Shown piece by piece: positions 1 to 9,489 of a DNA stretch of 64,000 nt. Every line of letters begins with the position of its first letter. Position 1 is the first letter of the stretch. Both the position numbers and the translations under genes were made by a program. The notes beneath the pieces were generated by a model. That model saw nothing but the letters and a program-made list of their open reading frames with translations. It made no database searches and was not told the DNA's origin. The DNA is from an uncultured Prolixibacteraceae bacterium (lineage in GTDB: Bacteria; Bacteroidota; Bacteroidia; Bacteroidales; Prolixibacteraceae): positions 1-64,000 of the forward strand of contig CAJXZG010000009.1 in NCBI GenBank assembly GCA_913063265.1. The letters run 5' to 3'.

Positions 1-522
1 TTTGTAAATGATAAAAACGAATCGGTTTATGCACTTTGGACCAGGGCTCAAAACAGCAAAACCGACAACGGAACAGCACTTCCGTATTCGCTTGAATTAA
101 ATTACATACCCGATTATGCAAAAAAAGTAGAATTAATCGACAAGGATCCTGATGGCGCAACTACTGACATTCAGGTTGAAGGAAAATCTATTTCTCTGAT
201 CCTGTCAGAAAAACCAGTATTTGTTATTGTTCCGGAGAACACAACTTCATCGATTTATCAGAAAGAAAACAATATGGACCTAAATGTATATCCCAATCCT
301 GCTGAAAGCAGAGCTAATATTTCTTTTGAAAATCCACGATTTCAAAAAATAAAAATTTCAGTCATCTCAGCAGATGGACAATTAATAGAAGTTGTTTCAA
401 ATGACTTCTTAAATCCGGGAAAACAAACATTTTGTTTTAACAGTGAATTTTCTCCTGGCATGTATTTTATTTCAGTAAAAAGCGAAAATACCGGGGAAAT
501 AAGAAAACTCGTTATTCATTAA
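1..522 (+). CDS. C-terminal part of a T9SS-secreted protein (partial)
   Basis: The reading frame is open from the first base and ends at TAA, so this is the 3' end of a gene that starts outside the window. The last ~80 residues form a type A Por-secretion sorting domain: the VYPNPAES motif near position 283, then a beta-rich segment and a short basic tail. Such domains direct export through the type IX system and are then removed or anchored at the cell surface. The ~90 residues before it look like a beta-sandwich or the tail of a catalytic domain, but there is no motif to assign a function. An ATG at 274 is internal to the sorting-domain linker and is not the start. The GH78-like gene on the other strand ends four bases away, and a secreted carbohydrate-active enzyme would fit, but this is inferred from context only. 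Confidence 0.8.
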   Translation, partial: FVNDKNESVYALWTRAQNSKTDNGTALPYSLELNYIPDYAKKVELIDKDPDGATTDIQVEGKSISLILSEKPVFVIVPENTTSSIYQKENNMDLNVYPNPAESRANISFENPRFQKIKISVISADGQLIEVVSNDFLNPGKQTFCFNSEFSPGMYFISVKSENTGEIRKLVIH

Positions 523-525
523 TAT

Positions 526-2916
526 CTATGGATTTTGAAATTCAATTTCCGTTTTCCCACCGGTTAAAAATATTGTCTCCCCTTTCCAAATAAATTTTCC
601 TGTAACACCGTATGGAATAGCGACATATCCTGTTATCCCATGCTTTTCATTTTTTTTCAAATCCACCTCAATCATTCCATTCGGATGCGGCATTTTGGCT
701 TTTACAAAATTTAATTTCCCAGGTGCCGGTGCTATTTCAATTTTTTTAAATCCTGGTGAAGCAGGCCTGATTCCGCAAACTGTTGCCAGCAAATCATAAT
801 TTGGAGTAGATCCCCAGGCATGACAATCTGATCGTTCGTCGTAATCACCTTCTTCAAAAGTAGTCAATCCTTTGGCTATCATCTCGTGCCACGGACCAAG
901 TTGTTCCAAATATTCATCTGCTAATCCCACTTTTTTCATGGCCTGAAAAAGATAGAATTTAAAATATATGGTACATTGGATTAACGATTTATCGCTCAAA
1001 ACTTTTCTGATTACATCCTTTTGTTTTTCATGCGGAATCGCATCGGTTAATACTCCCCAAATATTAGTATGCTGCGAATAAACATCTTCGTAAGGGGTAT
1101 CCTTTAAGATTTGTTTTTCCTCATCAAAACAAAGCCGATAAACCGCCTTTTTAATGGAAGACGATTGTTTCAGATATTTTTTTGCCTCATGTTCTTTACC
1201 ATAATAAGAGAATAATTCTGAAGCCCGATCCAGAGCGTAAGCATAGTTCAGGGAAACCAATGCCGAATTACTTGTGTCTACTCCTGCCGGGCTTCCCACC
1301 ATAAATCCTGTAGTCCAATCTGTAAAACTAAACCAGTCCAATCCACCCAACATTCCATTCTCGTCCATTCTTCTTTCAAACCAAGCCAACACAGATTGAA
1401 TTCCAGGCAAAAACTGTTGAATATACAATGAATCTTCACGATGCAAATAATAATCATGCACCATATCCACCCAGTATAAAGAGAAAGGTGAAGTAATCTG
1501 AGGAATTGCTGAAGGTGCCCGTCCTAAGGTAAGTCCTTCAGGAATTCGGGAATGGTCTATCAATTCAAGTGCATTTCTCATCAATCTGTCATCCCCGGAA
1601 ACATATAATGAAATCAATGATTGCAAACGGGTATCGCCAATGTATTGTAACTGCTCCCAATACGGACAATCCATGTAGGTTTCACCAGCGCATAACCTTG
1701 CAGTGTGCCAACCCACATCCCAAATTTTAGTTAGACTTTCATTGTCACTTTCAAAAGATGCATTTTCCTCAAAAGGATATGCTGTAAAAATTCCGTAGAA
1801 TTCATCAATCTCCAACGGTTCATCTTTTGTTTTAATATCAAGTTGAATATAACGCCAGGTTCTTAACCACAAGGGGCGAAATAATCTTTGCGCTCCACCA
1901 TCGGGTAAAAAGATGTCGTGATAACCACGAATTTCTTTATTTTCTGTTTCATTTCGATTACCTTTCGAACCATCATTCGCTATCAATGCTTCGGCATAGG
2001 TAACTTTAATTGTGCTTCCTTTTCCTTTACTGACAATCATTTCGGGGTAAGCCACTGTTAGTTTTGTTTGATCGAGTAAAATACTCACTCTTGAATTTGG
2101 TGGAATGATTAGTTTTTCAGTTCCTCTTAAAAATTCATTTGAAGGATTGATACCAGAACTTCTCACAATTGTTGGAATAATTTCCTTTTTTTGCTCCATC
2201 GCCGGAATGTTTCTCGGCACCAAATTCCATGGAACACCATGCATATATCCCCGACCAACTCCTCGAATTATGGTTTTTGTTGATTGCCAATCAGAGTCAT
2301 CAAAATCAATGGTTTCCCATCCCCAGATATTTTTATTACCATCAATTCTATCGCAGGGTCCGGCTACATAATAATCCTCTACCAAAGCACGGGTAACTTC
2401 AATCGCAGAATAGGCTTCGTTTTTCAGTACCACCCAATCACTTTTACCGGTATTTAATTCTGCACCCAATTCACCTTCAGCCTGAAATAAAAAAGCAGTT
2501 TTGTGTGAGAACTGAGCAACCGGACGATGTTCTCCTAAATTAAAAACTTCGGCTGCTATTACATTCTTTCCGGCTTGCAAGTATTCAGCAATATCCTGGG
2601 TTTCGTACCTCCAGTATTCCAGAGTTCCACGTGCGGGTCCAAAAGAAACTTCTGTTCCGTTTATAAATAATCGATATCTGTTATCTGCCGAAACATAAAC
2701 AATTGCAGAATCGGGTACTTTATCCAATGAGAAACTATTTCGAAAATGAAAAACTCCATAATCAAAAACTGATGAAGTTGGATGAGTAATCCATGAAGAT
2801 TCCCAGGCATGCCGTTCATTATCCCAATCGACATTAACAGGGACATTGCGTTCTTGTGAAAAAACCAGACAAGGGAAAATGAGAATTACCAGAACTAATT
2901 TAGCTATTGATTTCAT
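526..2916 (-). CDS. Secreted alpha-L-rhamnosidase-like glycoside hydrolase (GH78-like)
   Basis: A 796-residue protein with a signal peptide (residues 1-20, ending ...LVFSQ). N-terminal beta-sandwich domains lead into an (alpha/alpha)6 catalytic domain at about 385-720 and a C-terminal beta domain. The segment DCPYWEQLQYIGDTR at about 415-430 matches the conserved block that follows the first catalytic helices in GH78 (usually DCPQRDERLGW.GD). The acidic/aromatic run GGLDWFSFTDWTTG near 520 is also typical of the six-hairpin fold. Such enzymes release terminal L-rhamnose from plant polysaccharides, ulvan or glycosides. The block differs from the classical motif, so the exact sugar specificity is open. 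It is expected in the periplasm or at the surface. It stands alone, divergent from the membrane protein at 3066. Confidence 0.82.
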   Translation of the reverse strand: MKSIAKLVLVILIFPCLVFSQERNVPVNVDWDNERHAWESSWITHPTSSVFDYGVFHFRNSFSLDKVPDSAIVYVSADNRYRLFINGTEVSFGPARGTLEYWRYETQDIAEYLQAGKNVIAAEVFNLGEHRPVAQFSHKTAFLFQAEGELGAELNTGKSDWVVLKNEAYSAIEVTRALVEDYYVAGPCDRIDGNKNIWGWETIDFDDSDWQSTKTIIRGVGRGYMHGVPWNLVPRNIPAMEQKKEIIPTIVRSSGINPSNEFLRGTEKLIIPPNSRVSILLDQTKLTVAYPEMIVSKGKGSTIKVTYAEALIANDGSKGNRNETENKEIRGYHDIFLPDGGAQRLFRPLWLRTWRYIQLDIKTKDEPLEIDEFYGIFTAYPFEENASFESDNESLTKIWDVGWHTARLCAGETYMDCPYWEQLQYIGDTRLQSLISLYVSGDDRLMRNALELIDHSRIPEGLTLGRAPSAIPQITSPFSLYWVDMVHDYYLHREDSLYIQQFLPGIQSVLAWFERRMDENGMLGGLDWFSFTDWTTGFMVGSPAGVDTSNSALVSLNYAYALDRASELFSYYGKEHEAKKYLKQSSSIKKAVYRLCFDEEKQILKDTPYEDVYSQHTNIWGVLTDAIPHEKQKDVIRKVLSDKSLIQCTIYFKFYLFQAMKKVGLADEYLEQLGPWHEMIAKGLTTFEEGDYDERSDCHAWGSTPNYDLLATVCGIRPASPGFKKIEIAPAPGKLNFVKAKMPHPNGMIEVDLKKNEKHGITGYVAIPYGVTGKFIWKGETIFLTGGKTEIEFQNP

Positions 2917-3065
2917 AAAGCTAAAGATAATAGTAGTTTCTGAGATGGAAAATCCTCCTGTTTGTATAAGTAGGTTATTTTTAATAACTTGTAGAAGAGT
3001 TAAGCATCTTTTTCACCATTAAATTACACACGATGTTGCCTAATCGTTAGAACTATCTAAACGCC

Positions 3066-6000
3066 ATGAGATATAATCCGGTAAAAACTAAAATGTCGGG
3101 ATTGGTAATTACAACCGTCCTGCTTATAATTCTTTCACTCAGCCTATTTCTGTTTGTAGTAATCCGCAATAACGAAAATGAAATTATCAGCCGAAGTTTC
3201 AGGGTGCTGTCTCAAATTGGGGAAAACATTAAAGCCAAGGATAAAACAAATTTTAAAGTAACTGCTAACAAGTGGAAGAAAGTTAATGGCAAAAAAGATG
3301 AACGTGCACCAACAGATTCCATAACAAGAGAAATTAATGGAGATACGTTTTTATATAAACCATTAGGTAAAACAATCGTTGGATTCGAACCCATTGACCC
3401 GAAAGATACAATTACCGCAATAAATGTTAATGACTTGGTTAGCTCACTATTAAGGAATGATGTATTTGATGAAGTTATAATTCGAGGAACCGACAAAAAA
3501 AATTCCTCAATAATTATATACAATTCTTTAGGAGTAGATATCAGGGTTGACTTAAAGAAGAATGAAAGTATCAAGAAAGACACTTTAATTTGGGAAGCAG
3601 GAAATATGACTTCTCTGGAAATTGGTGCAATAGAATACAAATGCTTTACATTACCTTTAAAAATTAGTGATGACAATTGGTGGTATGTAGACGGCTTAAT
3701 TTCAAGCGATAAATTCACACAGGAAAAAAGAGGACTGGATACCTGGTTTACAACACTAATGATATTGATACTTGTATTTTTAGTATTGAGCTTTCCGGTT
3801 GCCAGACTGTTTTTAATGAGTTGGCTTGAACATTTGCAACGTAATGCTTTACTCCTTATAAGTTTTTCAGTTTGTTTTGGAACGTCATTAATTATTATGC
3901 TGTTATTAGCACTGACGTCAAACTACCATCTAAAAAAAGAAAGAGAAAATCAGCTAAAAGGTTTGGCCTTTGATATTGAAAACAGATTTAGTGCAGAAAT
4001 AGATTCTATTTACACTCAGATTTTAAGTTATGATTCTTTAACCGGTATTATTAAATTTGACAGTACTGCATTGAAATCAAATCAAGCCAAACCTAAATTC
4101 TACCAGTATTACAAGTCGTTTTTTTGGATGGATTCCACGGGAATGCAACTGCAGGAGTTTGGGACAAGAGGAAAACCAAAAAACCTGATCAACTTAGCGC
4201 ATCGTGATTATTTTAAATTTAAAGATGCCTGGCTTTTACCTTCAGATACTACAAAAACCAGTGGAAATCGTTTTATGCTGGAATCAATATATTCTGTTAC
4301 AACCGGCGAGGCTCTGGCGGCAATATCCAAAAGAAGTTACGGAACCAAGTCGTTTTATACTGATGCTTCACTTAAAACTATTAAAACGGCCAAAACTTCA
4401 GTTGCTGCCATATCCACTCCAATGCATTCTGTAATGGATCCGGTACTTCCCAAGGGTTTTTCATTCAGCATTATTGACCGGGAAGGTAAAATCGTATTTC
4501 ACTCAAATAAAAAACGAAATCTTCAGGAAAATTTTTTGGAGGAAACCAACAACAATAAAAAATTACTTTCAGCAATTTACAGTAAAACTGACGAGGTTGT
4601 AAGTTTAAAATACCAAAACAATAAAACCAATGTTTACATAAAACCGATAGCAAATATACCTTTATATATAATTACAAGTCAGACTAAAGAATTGGCAAAT
4701 ACTTATAATTCCCAGGTTATAGCATCGTCTTTATTATTTATCATTTTAGTATTTCTGTTTTTAGGATTTCATGTATTATTATTTATAATAACCAATATTA
4801 AAAGACCGGAGTTAAAAGGAAATATTTTTGCACTTGAATGGATATTACCAAAAAAACAAAAAACAGGGAAATACGCCGGATTACTTTTTATAAATCTTTT
4901 AATATTTCTGTTTTTAATTTTATTCCACACATGTCTTTCCGGCCTGAATTTCAATATGGTAGATTCATTTTTTATTTTCCTTTATTCGCAAATAGTTTTA
5001 ATGGAACTGGCACGTCAGGAGTTAAAATTTAATACTAAATCTGTTACAATCGATGCATTCCTGCTTATAACTTTTATCTTTTTAATTGTTGTAAACTTTG
5101 TTCACTCAAAAATGTCAATCCATTACCATTATTATTTATTCTTTCAAATTGGAATATTAATCTTATTTATTGTATTTAAGGTATTTCTGTTCTCAAAAGG
5201 TTTTAAAAAGTTACCCATAAAAAATTTCTTTGAAAAAAACTATTTTAGAATATACCAGAGTTTTATAATGAGCTGGGTATTGTTAATAGGAATACTACCA
5301 TCCATAATCTTTTACAACAATGCATCACAGTATGAAAAACGTATTGGCGTTAAATATCAACAATTACATTTAGCAAGGGAATTACAAAAAAGAAATACAA
5401 GCATTGATAATTATTTTACGGTAAATAACATTAATGATATCGGCGATAATTATTATCGAAACTTAAGAAAACAAAAAGGAATTTATACCGAATTTTACTT
5501 CAAAACAAAAATTGAAAAAGACAAATATGAGAAACCAGATTTAAATTCCTTTTATCGTTTAAAAAATGAAAAAAGTAAAAACAAACTATTCGATATACTT
5601 AACAGAAAAGACTCACTATTGTCGCTTCTATTAATTGAAAAACCTCTTTTTAATGAATATGCTGTTCAAAAAAGAAAACTGGCATATAATTCTTCTATCG
5701 ATTCTTTGTGGTTCTGGAAACAAAACAATGATTCTTTGTTGAATTTTGGTTTTACACTAAATAATATTCAAGGTAAAGATTCTGTGGTTAGAAAAAGTAT
5801 GTATATGAAAACTTCAGTACCATCTTATAAATTTAATGGACTTGGAGGTTTATCATCTATTTTTTGGCTTATTCTCATTGTGGTGCTTATTTCGGTTTTT
5901 GGCCTTCTTGGTTTAATTCTTAGGAAGATATTTCCTTTCAATAAAAATTACCAAATTTCGGTTTTAACTTTTACCGGACTACTTGAAAAAAGTCTTACCC

Positions 6001-7019
6001 CAGGTTATTTTAAGTCAAAAATTTTTGCCATAAATCCTTCAGGCGAGTCAGATGGTAAGATTAAGTTAAACGTTCGAAAAAAAGGATATAAGTGCATTGA
6101 TGTTTCTTCTGACCCGGATTTCAAAGAATGGATGATAAAAGGTGACAGAATTGCTTTGTTAAATTTTGATGAAAAGATTATTGATATTGAACTACTTAAG
6201 AAAAAGAATGATTTATTGGGAGTAATTACAAGACTAAAGAAAAAACAAGTAATACTTTCATCTAAAATGACCCCAGCTCAAATAATTGCCTATTATTCCG
6301 ACTACCTAAACAAAGAAGATACAGATAAGAAATTAATAGAAAAAGAATTGGCGCGATTTTCAAATCTGATATCACAGTTTCAGGTAATTTATTGTTCACT
6401 GGAAGAGGTAAAGGAGTCCACAGAAGAAGGTTCAGAAATCGAAAAATTACTGAATAAAGAATTATGTCATGATATTTTTCTACACGGTTTGAAAAAGTCA
6501 ATACTTAATATCTATAAAACACCGGAGCAAGGTTTTTCCCGGGATGAGGTAATTCTTCAAATCAGAGATATGGCTTTCGGATTTTACTCGCAACTTTGGA
6601 ATTCGTGTACATTGGAAGAGAAAATGATTTTGTACGATATTGCCCGAAATTCGCTAATCAATATAAAAAATCATGAAGTTGTGCGAATTCTAAAAATACT
6701 GATGGAAAAGAGACTGGTAATTCGTAACGATTATTATAAGATTATGAATTTGAGTTTTAAAAACTATATTCTTACCAATGTCGATCCGCTTGATCTTAAA
6801 GAGATGGACAAGTTGACTAAACAAAACGATGCGTGGCAGAGTTTCCGGATACCGTTAATTATATTTGCATCAGGAATTATAATTTTCTTAATTGCAACAC
6901 AACAGAATTTTTTAAATAACCTTTCTACAATGCTGGTTTCGTTTGGTGCCATTGCAGGTGTATTCTTAAAGGTTAGCGGAGTCTTTTCACTAAAACCTTT
7001 TGCATCAAAAGAAAAGTAA
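3066..7019 (+). CDS. Large membrane sensor-like protein with degenerate P-loop NTPase domain
   Basis: 1317 residues. Visible order: a transmembrane helix at 12-34; an extracytoplasmic domain; two helices near 225-245 and 260-282; a second extracytoplasmic region (~290-550) resembling a Cache-type sensor; a helix at ~555-580; a cluster of about five helices (600-750); another external domain (~765-930); a helix at ~935-960; a cytoplasmic region (~975-1255); and a final hydrophobic segment. The cytoplasmic part has a Walker-A-like but broken string (SGESDGKI) and a Walker-B-like ALLNFDE, followed by a helical, winged-helix-like tail that I associate with STAND-type NTPases. The missing final Ser/Thr of the P-loop suggests poor nucleotide binding. 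No kinase, cyclase or methyl-accepting segment is visible. A hairpin with a T-run follows the stop. The role is unknown; signal sensing is an inference from architecture. Confidence 0.75.
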   Translation: MRYNPVKTKMSGLVITTVLLIILSLSLFLFVVIRNNENEIISRSFRVLSQIGENIKAKDKTNFKVTANKWKKVNGKKDERAPTDSITREINGDTFLYKPLGKTIVGFEPIDPKDTITAINVNDLVSSLLRNDVFDEVIIRGTDKKNSSIIIYNSLGVDIRVDLKKNESIKKDTLIWEAGNMTSLEIGAIEYKCFTLPLKISDDNWWYVDGLISSDKFTQEKRGLDTWFTTLMILILVFLVLSFPVARLFLMSWLEHLQRNALLLISFSVCFGTSLIIMLLLALTSNYHLKKERENQLKGLAFDIENRFSAEIDSIYTQILSYDSLTGIIKFDSTALKSNQAKPKFYQYYKSFFWMDSTGMQLQEFGTRGKPKNLINLAHRDYFKFKDAWLLPSDTTKTSGNRFMLESIYSVTTGEALAAISKRSYGTKSFYTDASLKTIKTAKTSVAAISTPMHSVMDPVLPKGFSFSIIDREGKIVFHSNKKRNLQENFLEETNNNKKLLSAIYSKTDEVVSLKYQNNKTNVYIKPIANIPLYIITSQTKELANTYNSQVIASSLLFIILVFLFLGFHVLLFIITNIKRPELKGNIFALEWILPKKQKTGKYAGLLFINLLIFLFLILFHTCLSGLNFNMVDSFFIFLYSQIVLMELARQELKFNTKSVTIDAFLLITFIFLIVVNFVHSKMSIHYHYYLFFQIGILILFIVFKVFLFSKGFKKLPIKNFFEKNYFRIYQSFIMSWVLLIGILPSIIFYNNASQYEKRIGVKYQQLHLARELQKRNTSIDNYFTVNNINDIGDNYYRNLRKQKGIYTEFYFKTKIEKDKYEKPDLNSFYRLKNEKSKNKLFDILNRKDSLLSLLLIEKPLFNEYAVQKRKLAYNSSIDSLWFWKQNNDSLLNFGFTLNNIQGKDSVVRKSMYMKTSVPSYKFNGLGGLSSIFWLILIVVLISVFGLLGLILRKIFPFNKNYQISVLTFTGLLEKSLTPGYFKSKIFAINPSGESDGKIKLNVRKKGYKCIDVSSDPDFKEWMIKGDRIALLNFDEKIIDIELLKKKNDLLGVITRLKKKQVILSSKMTPAQIIAYYSDYLNKEDTDKKLIEKELARFSNLISQFQVIYCSLEEVKESTEEGSEIEKLLNKELCHDIFLHGLKKSILNIYKTPEQGFSRDEVILQIRDMAFGFYSQLWNSCTLEEKMILYDIARNSLINIKNHEVVRILKILMEKRLVIRNDYYKIMNLSFKNYILTNVDPLDLKEMDKLTKQNDAWQSFRIPLIIFASGIIIFLIATQQNFLNNLSTMLVSFGAIAGVFLKVSGVFSLKPFASKEK

Positions 7020-7102
7020 ATTTTTGAGATATAATGGAATTGAAAAAGTAATTCCCTTTTGTTAAAACATTTACAATAAAGAAAATTCTTGAAGTTGACT
7101 AT

Positions 7103-7130
7103 CCCCGTGACAAAGTCTCGGGGAATTTTT
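7103..7130 (+). terminator. Rho-independent terminator of the membrane sensor gene
   Basis: A nine-pair stem with one T.T mismatch (CCCCGTGAC / GTCTCGGGG, loop AAA) is followed by AATTTTT. It sits between convergent genes, and the T-run is on the + strand side, so it serves the gene ending at 7019. Confidence 0.6.
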
Positions 7131-9274
7131 CAGATTAAAGCATTCAAATTCTCCCATTTTACTTTCCAGTCTTTTGGGAAACCTGGAATTTGATTTTCAT
7201 TTCCTTCAAAACCGGCACACATCATGGCAACCGCAGTCAGCAAGCCACCATTTCCCGGAAGATAAATCCTCAGTCGGTTACTTTGCCAGTTATGTCCGTT
7301 TTTTAAATAGGTATTTTTCTTTACATCTTTTAGCAGCAAATCGATTGCTTTATCGGGTTTTCCAAGTCGGGTTGCACACATGGCTGCCATCGGATAATCC
7401 CAGCCCCAGGTCCGATCCCAGTTCCAGTATTTTTCTATATAATCAAAAGTTGCTGCCATAATAGCTGTATCCAGATTATTAACAGCCGGTAACATTCCAA
7501 ATGCCCCCAGAACCATAGGATGATCGGAATAATAATGTTTGTTTTCATACGAATCAGGAGCACTTTCAGCTGCTAAGTATAATCCGTCTTTTTGTGCAAA
7601 TTCCGACAAATCTTCAATTACTTTTTGCCACTCGGTATTATCCGATAGTTGCATTCTTTTTCGCCATTGTTGTGCAATTTGTAATCCCCAGCTCCAGTAT
7701 GCCAGCTCAAAAGGAGGATTGACAGTTTTTTCTTTTTCCAGACTTTCCTGGGCAGGAATCAAAGGAGGGCCTAAAATGTATCGTTTATTTGTTTCATCCC
7801 ACCTTGCAAAATCGGCCATAAAATTTGCAGTTTCGAAAATAAGCGGAGCGTATTTTTCAAGAAGTTCATCATTTGGCTTTTGCCGGTAAATCAGCTCGGC
7901 ATAATAAATGATATGCGGTTGTTGCCAGATTAAAAATTCACCGATATCAGATGGCGAATCATTTCCCTGAAGATCTGTCATTTTTTGCCAGCGAACACCT
8001 TCGTATCCTTGAACTTCTGCTTTTTGTTTTGCTTTTTCAAAAACCTTAAAATAATAGTTCAGGCTCTTTTCCAGTAATTCGTTTCTGTTCCAGTATGCCC
8101 AGTGAACTCCGTGCCACCAATGCATTTCGAGGTGATGTTTCCCGTGCCAGCTGTTGTAAGTCAGACCGGTTTCCTGGGGAGGATAAGAGCCTGCACTTTG
8201 AATTCGGGTTAAGTATTGTGATAGAATCACCCTGCGTTCCAACTCCTTTGCACGTGGATCGTCAGTAGCCGAAAAATCCACAGCACCACCCGTTTCCCAG
8301 AAATTTTGCCAGGCTTTTTCAGAATCATCTTTTATGGTATGAAAATCCCGGTTTTCCGCAAATTGATTGTCCTGACAAAATTCTACAGATATCTCAAAAT
8401 TTGAATTTTCTTTATCAGGAAGGAGAACAAAATAATGGGAATCTTTTTCGGAAAAAATTGCCTTTCCTTTCCATTTGATTTTTACATAATATGAGGTCGT
8501 ATCGAGTTTACGATGTAAAACCACACTTTCATTATCCTGCCATAATATTTCAGATTGGTGCTTTTCAGGTTTACTCCAGTCACATGCATTATCAGAATGT
8601 CCTCCGGTTGGATACGGAAATTTTAGGTTGATTCCCAGGCCTCCCTTTTTTATTTTTTCTGATTGCATAGAAACACCTATTAAATCCCGCTTAGGATGAC
8701 AAAGCGTTTGTACTTCAACCACATCTTTTTCAAACTCAAAAGCACTTAAAATTACTCCCTTCCAAACATCCAGCTTTTGATTACAGTTTTTAATATTCTC
8801 TTTGGTAGCCGGCGTTTTATCTGCTTTTATCAACTCCAATCCTAGCATTCCCAAATGTAAACGGTGAGGATTTGACCTGAAATAGTTGGCTGCCTCCTGT
8901 TTTCTTTTGGGCTCCTTCCATTGCACGGCATAAGGAACCTGTCTTTCTTCAACATTAAAGTTTTGCCAGGTTTCCCGGATATCGTAATTCTCGTTGTTGG
9001 GAAAACTGTGCCATCCCCATTCGCTTTGTGTTCCCAGACAAACACCATCTTCATAAAAATCAGGAAAAGTTTGAAGACCTGTGGCGTCTACCGTAAAGGC
9101 AAATTGCCCGTTCCCCACGGAAAGAGAATTTAAAGAATCAAAACCGGAATTGTAAACATGATGCCGGTTTACCAAAGCAAAGCGGTCTATTTTTTCAATG
9201 GGCTTTTCTGTTATATCACATGCTAATACAACAATAAGAATTAAAAGCAAAATAGATTTGTTGAATACTTTCAT
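7130..9274 (-). CDS. GH65-like (six-hairpin) glycoside hydrolase lipoprotein
   Basis: 714 residues from the ATG at 9274. The longest frame begins with a GTG 33 bases upstream, but the ATG gives a proper lipoprotein signal (MKVFNKS..., lipobox VVLAC, Cys19), so it is preferred. The N-terminal half is a beta-sandwich (FALVNRHHV, LSVGNGQFAF). The C-terminal half is an (alpha/alpha)6 barrel with KHHLEMHWWHGVHWAYWNR and GWDYPMAAMCATRLGKPDKA, features seen in clan GH-L (GH65/GH95-type) proteins. I cannot place it firmly in one family. As an exported lipoprotein it probably trims oligosaccharides in the periplasm or at the outer membrane. It forms no operon: it is convergent with the sensor gene and followed upstream by the tRNA-Phe/GIY-YIG region. 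Confidence 0.7.
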   Translation of the reverse strand: MKVFNKSILLLILIVVLACDITEKPIEKIDRFALVNRHHVYNSGFDSLNSLSVGNGQFAFTVDATGLQTFPDFYEDGVCLGTQSEWGWHSFPNNENYDIRETWQNFNVEERQVPYAVQWKEPKRKQEAANYFRSNPHRLHLGMLGLELIKADKTPATKENIKNCNQKLDVWKGVILSAFEFEKDVVEVQTLCHPKRDLIGVSMQSEKIKKGGLGINLKFPYPTGGHSDNACDWSKPEKHQSEILWQDNESVVLHRKLDTTSYYVKIKWKGKAIFSEKDSHYFVLLPDKENSNFEISVEFCQDNQFAENRDFHTIKDDSEKAWQNFWETGGAVDFSATDDPRAKELERRVILSQYLTRIQSAGSYPPQETGLTYNSWHGKHHLEMHWWHGVHWAYWNRNELLEKSLNYYFKVFEKAKQKAEVQGYEGVRWQKMTDLQGNDSPSDIGEFLIWQQPHIIYYAELIYRQKPNDELLEKYAPLIFETANFMADFARWDETNKRYILGPPLIPAQESLEKEKTVNPPFELAYWSWGLQIAQQWRKRMQLSDNTEWQKVIEDLSEFAQKDGLYLAAESAPDSYENKHYYSDHPMVLGAFGMLPAVNNLDTAIMAATFDYIEKYWNWDRTWGWDYPMAAMCATRLGKPDKAIDLLLKDVKKNTYLKNGHNWQSNRLRIYLPGNGGLLTAVAMMCAGFEGNENQIPGFPKDWKVKWENLNALI

Positions 9275-9398
9275 AAGTCCAGATAAAGGTTGGATAAATT
9301 TAAACACAAAATCAGAATTAATTAGAAAACCTGATATAAATATAATTCATAAAAAGTTTAAAGTTTGAATGGGATAGGTCTGAACCAAAATGGCTCAT

Positions 9399-9457
9399 GG
9401 CTAAAAACAAAAAAGGGGAAAACTGCTGTCTTCCCCTCTGCAAGTGGTACCATCTGG
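9399..9457. repeat. Direct repeat copy 1: tRNA-Phe 3' end plus terminator
   Basis: Bases 9399-9452 are identical to 9782-9835 (54/54, offset 383). The next base differs (T/C) and CTGG then matches again. In minus-strand sense the repeat holds the last bases of a tRNA-Phe acceptor/T stem, a spacer, a terminator hairpin and the trailing GTTTTTAGCC. Together with copy 2 it flanks the GIY-YIG gene. Confidence 0.9.
9409..9436 (-). terminator. Terminator behind the tRNA-Phe remnant (copy 1)
   Basis: On the minus strand GGGGAA, a ten-base loop, TTCCCC, then six T. It is identical to the terminator behind the intact tRNA-Phe and would end transcripts of the GIY-YIG gene. Confidence 0.75.
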
Positions 9458-9489
9458 TCGCGATAGCTATCGCGAGAACAAGGGACACG
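9445..9489 (-). pseudogene. Truncated tRNA-Phe 3' end with inserted palindrome
   Basis: Read on the minus strand, this resembles the variable loop, T arm and acceptor 3' strand of the intact tRNA-Phe at 9828-9900: GTGTCCCTTGTTC corresponds to GTGTCCCTGGTTC, and CCAGATGGTACCA corresponds to CCAGGTGGTACCA. Between them the T loop is replaced by an 18-base perfect palindrome (TCGCGATAGCTATCGCGA, 9458-9475). No 5' half exists, so it cannot make a tRNA. The stop codon of the GIY-YIG gene (9490-9492) directly abuts it. Confidence 0.7.
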
